Shown here: in pieces, positions 58,218-64,000 of the stretch | Layout of the letters: every line of letters starts with the position of its first letter | Position numbering within the stretch: position 1 is the stretch's first letter | Origin: Variovorax sp. YR216 | GTDB taxonomy: Bacteria > Pseudomonadota > Gammaproteobacteria > Burkholderiales > Burkholderiaceae_C | Length of the DNA stretch: 64,000 nt | NCBI RefSeq assembly: GCF_900107745.1 | Contig: NZ_FNRO01000001.1 | Coordinates: 372,001-436,000 of the forward strand | Direction of reading: 5' to 3' | Position numbers and translations under genes: made by a program | Notes under the pieces: model-generated | What the model saw: only the letters and a program-made list of their open reading frames with translations | Database searches by the model: none | What the model was told of the DNA's origin: nothing

Positions 58218-59012
58218 TCAGGCAAGCAGCAATTTGTCGTCGTCGAGCTTCTCGCCGCGGGTCTTCTCGAACATGTCGAGCAGGTCGGGCACGTCCATGC
58301 CCGTGCGCTCCCTGCCCGCGACGTCGAGGATCACGCGGCCTTCGTGCAGCATCACGGTGCGTGTGCCGTAATCCAGCGCCTGCCGCATGCTGTGCGTGAC
58401 CATCATGGCCGTGAGCTTGCCGGCCTCGACGATGCGCGCGGTGAGTTCCAGCACGAAGGCGGCGGTCTTCGGATCGAGCGCCGCGGTGTGCTCGTCGAGC
58501 AGCAGGATGCGCGACGGCTGCAGCGAGGCCATCAGCAGGCTCACCGCCTGCCGCTGTCCGCCGGACAGCAGCCCCATGCGATCGGCCAGGCGGTTCTCCA
58601 GGCCGAGGTTGAGGATGCTGAGCTTCTCGCGGAAGAACTCGCGCAGGCTGCGCGTGAGCGACAGGCCGAAGCCGCGGCGCGCGCCGCGCTTCCAGGCCAG
58701 CGCCATGTTCTCCTCGATCGTCAGCGCCTCGCAGGTGCCGGCCATCGGGTCCTGGAAGACGCGCGCCACCAGGTCCGAGCGCTGCCATGCAGCACGTCGC
58801 GTGACGTCTTCGCCGTCGATGTGGATCGTGCCGCGATCGACCAGGAGGTCGCCGCTCACCGCGTTCAGGAAGGTCGACTTGCCCGCGCCGTTGGAGCCGA
58901 TGACCGTGACGAACTGGCCCGTCGGGATCTTCAGGTCCAGCCCGCGCAGCACGCGGTTCTCGATCGGCGTGCCGGGGTTGAAGGTGATTTCGAGACCCTT
59001 TGCGTGCAACAT
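58218..59012 (-). CDS. ABC transporter ATP-binding protein (TrpXYZ-like)
   Basis: The 264-residue ATPase has Walker A GSNGAGKST (about 40-48), signature LSGGQRQAVSLLMASLQ and Walker B ILLLDEHTAALD, with an H-loop VTHSMRQAL. DEHTAALD rather than DEPT is characteristic of the DUF534/TrpZ-type uptake ATPases. ATG 59012 shares its first base with the permease stop (TGATG). Confidence 0.9.
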   Translation of the reverse strand: MLHAKGLEITFNPGTPIENRVLRGLDLKIPTGQFVTVIGSNGAGKSTFLNAVSGDLLVDRGTIHIDGEDVTRRAAWQRSDLVARVFQDPMAGTCEALTIEENMALAWKRGARRGFGLSLTRSLREFFREKLSILNLGLENRLADRMGLLSGGQRQAVSLLMASLQPSRILLLDEHTAALDPKTAAFVLELTARIVEAGKLTAMMVTHSMRQALDYGTRTVMLHEGRVILDVAGRERTGMDVPDLLDMFEKTRGEKLDDDKLLLA

Positions 59013-59941
59013 CAGCGTACCCCCTTGGCAGCCATCGAAGAGACAGTGCGCGCGGCCGCCCGGCGTGCCGGCAGCTTGCGCTTCCAGGCGGGCACGAGCA
59101 GCGCGAACGCGACGAGAACGGCCGTCACCAGGTTCAGGTCCTGGGCCTTCAGGCCAATGAAGTCGCTGTTGAGCGCCAGCGCGATGAAGAAGCGGTAGAG
59201 CACCGCACCGAGCACGCAGGCCAGCGTGGTCACGACCAGGCTGCGCGCCGGCAGGATGGTCTCGCCGATGATCACCGCGGCAAGCCCGACCACGATGGTG
59301 CCGATGCCCATCGAGATGTCCGCCCCGCCCTGGCTCTGTACGAAGAGCGCGCCGGCCAGTGCGACCAGCGCGTTCGACAGCGCCAGGCCGCAGATGGTCT
59401 GGCGATCGGTCGAGATGCCCTGCGCACGCGCCATGCGCGGATTGCCGCCGGTGGCCCGCATCGCGAGGCCCGCTTCGGAGGCGAAGAACAGGTCCAGCAG
59501 CACCTTGACTGCGACCACGATGGCGAGCAGCACGAGCGGCTTGAGCAGGTAGTCGGGCATGCCGCCGAATGCGAGCATGCTGAATACCGTGGGCTCGTCG
59601 ATCAGCGCGATGTTGGGCTTGCCCATGACGCGCAGGTTGATCGAATAGAGCGCGATCATCACAAGGATGCTGGCGAGCAGCTGCATGATGCGCAGGCGCA
59701 CGTTCAGCCATGCGGTGAGCCAACCGGCCAGCGCGCCGGCCGCGATGGCCGCGCCCGTCGCGGCGAAGGGATTCCACCCCGCCACGATCAGCGCTGCCGC
59801 GACGGCGCCGCCGAGCGGGAAGCTGCCGTCGACCGTCAGGTCCGGAAAGTTGATGATGCGAAACGACAGGTAGACGCCGAGCGCGACCAGTCCGAAGATC
59901 AGACCGATCTCGACGGCGCCGAGCGAAGCAATAAGGGACAT
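59012..59941 (-). CDS. ABC transporter permease (TrpY-like)
   Basis: The 309-residue integral membrane protein has about eight to nine helices and the LivH-like pattern: LIFGLVALGVYLSFRIINFPDLTVDGSFPLGGA near residues 13-45 (seen in parts) and AMRATGGNPRMARAQGI as the ATPase-coupling loop. The FPDLTVDGSF motif is characteristic of permeases paired with DUF534 binding proteins. It lies 135 bp downstream of the binding-protein gene, with a repeat between them. Confidence 0.9.
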   Translation of the reverse strand: MSLIASLGAVEIGLIFGLVALGVYLSFRIINFPDLTVDGSFPLGGAVAAALIVAGWNPFAATGAAIAAGALAGWLTAWLNVRLRIMQLLASILVMIALYSINLRVMGKPNIALIDEPTVFSMLAFGGMPDYLLKPLVLLAIVVAVKVLLDLFFASEAGLAMRATGGNPRMARAQGISTDRQTICGLALSNALVALAGALFVQSQGGADISMGIGTIVVGLAAVIIGETILPARSLVVTTLACVLGAVLYRFFIALALNSDFIGLKAQDLNLVTAVLVAFALLVPAWKRKLPARRAAARTVSSMAAKGVR

Positions 59942-59959
59942 TTCAGTTCTTTTCCAAAC

Positions 59960-60076
59960 AGTGGAAATCGGCGCAGCGCAATCCAGGGATACCGCGGAAC
60001 CGGCTTCGCCGGGCCGCTGGTATCGCCCCCGGTCGGGGGTGGAGAGCGACACGAAGTGCGCGAGCCTGGGGGCGAG
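59960..60076. repeat. Putative dispersed intergenic repeat with multiple hairpins
   Basis: A GC-rich block between binding protein and permease genes. CCGGC-TTC-GCCGG forms a small hairpin near 59998-60011, CCCCC/GGGGG a second near 60026-60039, and TCGCCCCC (60023-60030) pairs with GGGGGCGA (60068-60075). It ends one base before the binding-protein stop codon. It resembles intergenic repeats I recall from Comamonadaceae genomes, but only one copy is in this window. It may act as an attenuator lowering permease expression relative to binding protein. Confidence 0.5.
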
Positions 60077-61054
60077 TTACTTAATCACCACCTGGGCTGA
60101 CTTGACGAGCTCATCCGAGAGCGTCACGCCCTGCTTCTGCGCCGCACCCGGGTTGACATGCAGTTCGAAGTTGTCGCTGGTCTGCGAGGCGATCGTTCCC
60201 GGCGCCTGGCCCTGCAGGATGCGCACGACGATCTTGCCGGTCTGGTGACCGATGTCGTAGTAGTTCAGGCCCAGCGCCGCGACCGCGCCGCGCTTGACCG
60301 CGTCGGTATCCGCCGCCACGACCGGGATCTTGGCCTGCTGGGCGACCTTCACGATGCCCTCGAAGGCCGACATCACGTTGTTGTCCGTCGGCGCGTAGAT
60401 GACGTCCACCTTGCCGACCAGGCTCTGCGCGGCGCTCGCCACGTCGACGGTGCGCGCGGCGGCGCTTTCCACCAGCGTGAGGCCCGCGGCGGGCATCGCC
60501 TTCTTCAGCGCCTCGACGATCGCGACCGAGTTGGCCTCACCCGGGCTGTAGATCACGCCCACGCGCTTGGCTGTGGGCACGACCCGCTTGATCAGCGCCA
60601 GGTGCTTGTCCAGCGGCGAGAGGTCCGACACGCCGGTGACGTTCGTGCCCGAGGCTTCCCAGCCCTTCACCAGCTTGGCCGCGACCGGATCGGTCACCGC
60701 GCTGTAGACCACGGGGATGTCCTTGCTCGCAGCGACCACGGCCTGCGCCGACGGCGTGGCGATCGCGACGATCACGTCCGGACGCTCTCCGACGTACTTG
60801 CGCGCGATCTGCGCGGCCGTGCCGTTGTTGCCCTGGGCGCTCTGGAATTCGTACTTCAGGTTCTTGCCGGCTTCGAATCCGGCGGACTTCAGTTCGTCCT
60901 TGACGCCGTCGCGCACCGCGTCGAGGGCCTTGTGTTCGACGATCGAGGTGACGGCCACCGAGACCGTCTTGTCGGAGGCGTGGCTGGGAGCGGCTGCGCC
61001 AGCGAGCGCGAAGGCGAGAAGACCGAGGGCGGAACGCACGAAAGAATGTTTCAC
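60077..61054 (-). CDS. ABC transporter substrate-binding protein (DUF534/TrpX family)
   Basis: The 325-residue periplasmic binding protein has a signal peptide ending SHASD (about residue 26). It has two Rossmann-like lobes: VAVTSIVEHKALDAVRDGVKDEL opens lobe one, and RVGVIYSPGEANSVAIVEALK and VDVIYAPTDNNVMSAFEGI mark lobe two. AALGLNYYDIGHQTGKI is a family hallmark of DUF534/TrpX proteins that bind aromatic or other amino acids. It heads the importer operon and is divergent from the Lrp-type gene. Confidence 0.88.
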   Translation of the reverse strand: MKHSFVRSALGLLAFALAGAAAPSHASDKTVSVAVTSIVEHKALDAVRDGVKDELKSAGFEAGKNLKYEFQSAQGNNGTAAQIARKYVGERPDVIVAIATPSAQAVVAASKDIPVVYSAVTDPVAAKLVKGWEASGTNVTGVSDLSPLDKHLALIKRVVPTAKRVGVIYSPGEANSVAIVEALKKAMPAAGLTLVESAAARTVDVASAAQSLVGKVDVIYAPTDNNVMSAFEGIVKVAQQAKIPVVAADTDAVKRGAVAALGLNYYDIGHQTGKIVVRILQGQAPGTIASQTSDNFELHVNPGAAQKQGVTLSDELVKSAQVVIK

Positions 61055-61228
61055 GTTGAAGTCCTGATGGGAAATAGTCGAGTGGGTTTCAATTCAGGGA
61101 AGCACTCCGGCGAAAGGGCTTTGTGAGCCCGGTCGAATCACTGCGTTCCCAGGGAGAGAAGTGTGAACTTCCGCACGAAAAATCTGCTTTCATCGCAGAC
61201 CCGGGCGAACCCTCAGGCATGAAATAGA

Positions 61229-61259
61229 ATTTCTCCAATTCGGCAACTTTGGAGTAAAT
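61229..61259 (+). promoter_or_regulatory. Inverted repeat covering the Shine-Dalgarno of the Lrp-type gene
   Basis: ATTTCTCCAA (61229-61238) pairs with TTGGAGTAAAT (61249-61259) with one extra base. The right arm contains GGAG, the ribosome site for TTG 61261. The element could be a protein operator for the regulator itself or an RNA hairpin hiding the ribosome site. Confidence 0.5.
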
Positions 61260-61260
61260 C

Positions 61261-61734
61261 TTGTACGAGACCGATCTGGACCGCATCGATCGCAAGATCC
61301 TGGGCTTCCTGCAGGAGCACGGTAGAGCCTCCAACCTGGAGCTGGCCGAGGCCGCCGGCTTGTCGCCGGCACAGTGCCACCGCCGCCACCGGCGACTGGA
61401 GGAAGCCGGCTACATCGCCCGTTACGAGACCCGGCTGGCCCCTGCCCGGCTCGACCTGAATGTGGTCGCCTTCATCCTCGTGGCGATGGAGAAGGGCCAC
61501 ATCCGCGACCTGTCGAAGTTCACCAACGTGGTGACCGACCTGCCGGAAGTGCTGGAGTGCTACTCGATCACCGGCGACTACGACTTCGTGATGAAGGTCA
61601 TCGCGCGCGACCTGAAGGGGCTGTCGCAGTTCCTGATCGAGAAGCTGATGCGGCTGCCCGGCGTGGACGGCGTGCGGTCCAGCGTGTGCCTGGACGAGTT
61701 CAAGTGCACGAGCGCGCTGCCCCTGCCGGAATGA
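61261..61734 (+). CDS. Lrp/AsnC-family transcriptional regulator
   Basis: The 157-residue protein has an N-terminal winged helix (LDRIDRKILGFLQEHGRASN, then LSPAQCHRRHRRLEEAGYI as recognition helix) and a C-terminal RAM ligand domain (SITGDYDFVMKV, then LPGVDGVRSSVCLDEFK). Such proteins sense amino acids and often control a divergent transport or catabolic operon. Here that is the importer-dehydrogenase operon. The start is TTG, 6 bases after GGAG. It converges with nrsF (7 bp). Confidence 0.92.
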   Translation: MYETDLDRIDRKILGFLQEHGRASNLELAEAAGLSPAQCHRRHRRLEEAGYIARYETRLAPARLDLNVVAFILVAMEKGHIRDLSKFTNVVTDLPEVLECYSITGDYDFVMKVIARDLKGLSQFLIEKLMRLPGVDGVRSSVCLDEFKCTSALPLPE

Positions 61735-61741
61735 TCGGCGA

Positions 61742-62383
61742 TCACCAGCGCAGGAAGCGACTGCCGATCAGCGCGCCCACGACCGCCGGCAGCGAAATGC
61801 CGAGCACGTACCAGACCGCGAAAAAAGGCGCTGCCAACTCCACGCAGTGCAGCGCGTAGATCGCCGCCCCGGCGCCGCCGGCCATCAGCCCGGCCGCGGC
61901 ACCCGCCAGCGCCGGCCGTGTCGGCGCCAGCCCCTTGAGTGCAACCAGCGCCGCGACGAACACCGGCAGCGCGACGAAAGCGATGTTCGCCGTGCAGGTC
62001 CGCCAGGTCTGCCCCATGACCAATGCGGGGCGCTCCTCGGCGGGCGCGGACACCAGCATGTAGGCGGCCATGCCCCAGACGACCAGCACCGGCACGGCCA
62101 GCCCGAGCCAGGCCTTGCGCACCTTCACGCCCGGCCGCGACAGCCGCTCGACCATCAGATAGGCGCCTGCCGCGATGCAGACCGGGAACAGCAGCCGCAC
62201 CCAGAACATGGGCCACGTCATCACTTCCATCAGGTCACGCCGCAGGCCGAACACCCACTGCATGAAGACGAAAGACAGCGGCAGCCCAACCAGCAACGCA
62301 GTCAACAGCCGCCGGCTTGCCACATGCGTCGGCACCGGCGTAGCGCTGGCGGCGAGCATCGAGATCAGGTCGTCCGTCTTCAT
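61742..62383 (-). CDS. nrsF: NrsF-type anti-sigma factor (DUF1109)
   Basis: The 213-residue protein is cytosolic for about 25 residues ([18 protein letters not shown]) and then has six transmembrane segments. This matches DUF1109/NrsF, the membrane anti-sigma of Caulobacter SigF, which senses metal or oxidative stress. Two Cys (in WRTCTANIAF and ALHCVELA) lie in the membrane-facing part; conserved cysteines in NrsF are needed for signalling in Caulobacter. Its ATG overlaps the sigF stop (TGATG). Confidence 0.85.
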   Translation of the reverse strand: MKTDDLISMLAASATPVPTHVASRRLLTALLVGLPLSFVFMQWVFGLRRDLMEVMTWPMFWVRLLFPVCIAAGAYLMVERLSRPGVKVRKAWLGLAVPVLVVWGMAAYMLVSAPAEERPALVMGQTWRTCTANIAFVALPVFVAALVALKGLAPTRPALAGAAAGLMAGGAGAAIYALHCVELAAPFFAVWYVLGISLPAVVGALIGSRFLRW

Positions 62384-62952
62384 CAGATCGCCTCCTTGAT
62401 CTTCAGGGCGAGCGCCTTCAAGCCACGGTGGATGCCGACCTTGACCGCCGACTCCGACATGCCGGTGAGCTTCGCGGTCTCGGCCACCGAGAGGCCTTCC
62501 AGCTTGACATGGACGATGGGCAATCGATGTCGATCCGGCAAGGTGTCGAGCAGACCGGCCAGGTCCCGTCGCGCATCGCTGGCTTCAGTGGCCGATTCGG
62601 CAAAGACCGCGAGCTCATCGTCAAGCGGCTCGTGCAAGGCCTCGCGTCCCGCCTTGGAGCGCAGCAGATCGATCATCTTGTAGCGCGCGATCGCATGCAC
62701 CCAGGCCGTCAGCGGCTGGTCGCTCTGGTAGGTGTGGCGCTGGTTGTGCATGGCGAGAAGGCATTCCTGGACGAGATCTTCCACTTCATCGGGCCACCCG
62801 AACAGCCGCCTCGCGAGATAGGCGCGAAGGTGCGCGCTCAGCTTCTGCAGGAAGGTGCGATAAGCCGTGGCGTCGCCTTCCAGCCCGCGCAGGAAGAGCT
62901 CGTGGAGCTCCTGCTCGGCGCCGTTCCCGTACTGCGGATTCCCTTTGGACAT
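62383..62952 (-). CDS. sigF: ECF sigma factor, SigF type
   Basis: The 189-residue sigma-70 family protein has region 2 ([21 protein letters not shown] with [21 protein letters not shown]) and region 4 ([42 protein letters not shown]), with no region 1 or 3. Pairing with NrsF, and with bufA and bufB divergent, identifies the SigF-NrsF metal-stress module. The first ATG (62952) overlaps a promoter-like element, so the real start is uncertain; see findings. Confidence 0.88.
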   Translation of the reverse strand: MSKGNPQYGNGAEQELHELFLRGLEGDATAYRTFLQKLSAHLRAYLARRLFGWPDEVEDLVQECLLAMHNQRHTYQSDQPLTAWVHAIARYKMIDLLRSKAGREALHEPLDDELAVFAESATEASDARRDLAGLLDTLPDRHRLPIVHVKLEGLSVAETAKLTGMSESAVKVGIHRGLKALALKIKEAI

Positions 62953-62977
62953 TCGTGTTTTCAGCTCACCTGGTTAC
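62952..62977 (-). promoter_or_regulatory. SigF-type promoter motif facing sigF
   Basis: On the minus strand GTAACC (62977-62972), 16 bases, then CGAA (62955-62952). It matches the motif facing bufA in sequence and spacing. The final A is also the first base of the sigF ATG. Confidence 0.65.
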
Positions 62978-63021
62978 AGGGCCATGCAAAAAAAGAAACC
63001 GGGCGGATTGTGCCGCGCGCT

Positions 63022-63047
63022 GTAACTCACGGCGAGCGGACCGCGAA
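63022..63047 (+). promoter_or_regulatory. SigF-type promoter motif facing bufA
   Basis: GTAACT (63022-63027), 16 bases, CGAA (63044-63047), 59 bases before the bufA ATG. It fits the Caulobacter SigF consensus GTAACC-N16-CGAA as I recall it. Confidence 0.7.
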
Positions 63048-63106
63048 GTAGAGACGACTGCGCCAGCCGGTGCGGTTGAACAACCACCCAAGCACAGGAG
63101 TTCACC

Positions 63107-63397
63107 ATGATCAATCGTTCTTTCGCAATCGCCGCCCTCGCACTGGGCGCCCTCGCCGCGTCCTCCGCCATGGCACAGGACAAGAAGCCGATGGATGACT
63201 CGATGGCCAAGGTCGAGAAGTGCTACGGCGTCTCGATGGCCGGAAAGAACGACTGCGCCGCCGGCCCCGGCACCACCTGCGCGGGCACGTCGAAGATGGA
63301 CTACCAGGGCAACGCCTGGCGAAACGTGCCCGCCGGCACCTGCACCTCGATCAAGACGCCCAAGGGCATGGGCTCGCTGATGCCGATGAAGGCCTGA
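63107..63397 (+). CDS. bufA: Bufferin precursor peptide BufA (DUF2282)
   Basis: The 96-residue protein has a Sec signal peptide ending AMA (about residue 23). The mature peptide of about 73 residues has four Cys: [13 protein letters not shown] (39, 50), TTCAGTS (58) and GTCTSI (79). These match the conserved Cys of bufferins, metal-binding RiPPs whose core Cys are turned into thiooxazoles by BufB/BufC and which sequester copper (gold-induced in Caulobacter as GigA). AGGAG precedes ATG 63107, 59 bases after a SigF-type promoter. Confidence 0.88.
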   Translation: MINRSFAIAALALGALAASSAMAQDKKPMDDSMAKVEKCYGVSMAGKNDCAAGPGTTCAGTSKMDYQGNAWRNVPAGTCTSIKTPKGMGSLMPMKA

Positions 63398-63418
63398 CCC
63401 ACCTGTCAGGACGCGGCC

Positions 63419-64000
63419 ATGTTTGCAGCAATGACAGCGGGCGTCGGACTCAAGCCGCAGCACTTCGACGCGGCGGCATCCGCCGCGATCGACGGCCTGT
63501 GGTTCGAGGTCCATCCCGAGAACTACGCCGTCGAGGGCGGGCCGCGCTTGGCATGGCTGGAAGCGATACGCGAGCGGCACCCGGTGTCGCTGCACGGCGT
63601 CTCGCTCTCGCTCGCGTCGGATGCCGGACCCGACGCGGCCCAGCTTCGGCGGCTGGCCGCGCTGGCGCGCCGGATCGAACCCGCGCTGGTGTCGGAGCAC
63701 CTGGCCTGGTCGCGCTGGGACGGCCGCTACTTTCCCGACCTGCTCCCGTTCCCGCGCACGGATGAAGCGCTGCATTGCATCGTGCGCAACATCGAGCGCG
63801 TACAGGCCGCGCTCAACCGCCCGATCGCGATCGAGAACCCGTCGCACTACCTGCGCATCGCGACGCACGAATGGGACGAAATCGACTTCCTCGACGAGAT
63901 CGCGCGACGCACCGGCTGCACGCTGCTGCTCGACATCAACAACGTGCACGTCTCGGCGCGCAATCTCGGCTTCGAGGCGGACGACTGGCTCGACCGCTTT
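63419..64000 (+). CDS. bufB: Bufferin-modifying enzyme BufB (DUF692), truncated by window end
   Basis: From ATG 63419 the frame is open for 194 residues to the end. It reads as a DUF692 TIM-barrel iron enzyme: [11 protein letters not shown] (about 26-36), [21 protein letters not shown] (Glu/His, about 90-100), [11 protein letters not shown] and [16 protein letters not shown], all on the metal-binding side. The family is about 280 residues, so roughly a third is missing. It lies 21 bp after bufA. bufC and a DoxX-like gene are expected next but lie outside. Confidence 0.87.
   Translation, partial: MFAAMTAGVGLKPQHFDAAASAAIDGLWFEVHPENYAVEGGPRLAWLEAIRERHPVSLHGVSLSLASDAGPDAAQLRRLAALARRIEPALVSEHLAWSRWDGRYFPDLLPFPRTDEALHCIVRNIERVQAALNRPIAIENPSHYLRIATHEWDEIDFLDEIARRTGCTLLLDINNVHVSARNLGFEADDWLDRF

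Overview
The window is a gene-dense, high-GC chromosomal segment from a betaproteobacterium of the order Burkholderiales, most likely family Comamonadaceae (Variovorax or a close relative). The evidence is gene content and order: pepA-holC divergent from lptFG, dapC-dapD-pilU-dapE-prmB, tolB-pal-cpoB-tcdA, and yebC-purD-hemF-nadD-rsfS-rlmH-maf-rng. The genus was not tested by alignment. There is no phage, insertion sequence, CRISPR array or rRNA, and no gene-free stretch longer than 300 bases. Both ends cut genes: a DNA ligase on the left and bufB on the right.

Positions 1-14,400 hold a truncated ATP-dependent DNA ligase, a basic amino acid decarboxylase, an NfeD/SPFH membrane pair, tRNA-Ser(GGA), an alpha carbonic anhydrase, an amino acid ABC binding lipoprotein, holC-pepA divergent from the LPS exporter genes lptFG, and a sulfur-linked group (cbiX, cysB) followed by an aminotransferase. 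Positions 14,400-28,800 hold hrpA, argA, the lysine/peptidoglycan genes dapC, dapD and dapE with an embedded pilus-retraction ATPase, prmB, an ABC-F protein and several small unknown genes. Positions 28,800-41,130 hold tRNA-Lys(UUU), tcdA, the outer-membrane integrity genes cpoB, pal and tolB, an MsbA-type flippase, and a long co-directional run from yebC to rng with very tight overlaps.

Positions 41,298-55,391 are a xanthomonadin/aryl-polyene type pigment locus in two convergent blocks. The plus block encodes a flavin-dependent halogenase-like protein, a XanB2-type chorismatase (hydroxybenzoate supply), a PlsC-type acyltransferase and a glycosyltransferase. The minus block runs from an acyl carrier protein through a membrane protein, an AMP-ligase/dehydratase fusion, an LpxL-like acyltransferase, a LolA-like carrier, an MMPL exporter, a polysaccharide deacetylase, a methyltransferase, a dehydratase, a ketoreductase and a GST. 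Starter supply, activation, carrier, reduction, dehydration, tailoring and export are all present. No ketosynthase is encoded anywhere in the locus, which is the most unusual feature of this region.

Positions 55,444-61,734 contain a HerA-like ATPase and an apparent uptake/catabolism unit: an ABC importer (binding protein, permease, ATPase) followed by a Glu/Leu/Phe/Val-type dehydrogenase, with a divergent Lrp-family regulator. Positions 61,742-64,000 are a bufferin (DUF2282/DUF692) metal-stress locus with its ECF sigma factor (SigF) and membrane anti-sigma (NrsF). The intergenic region between sigF and bufA carries two divergent copies of one GTAACY-N16-CGAA promoter motif. The copy facing sigF runs into the sigF start codon.

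All calls come from reading translations and DNA by eye. No database search was possible, so family names rest on recognised motifs, lengths and neighbourhood.
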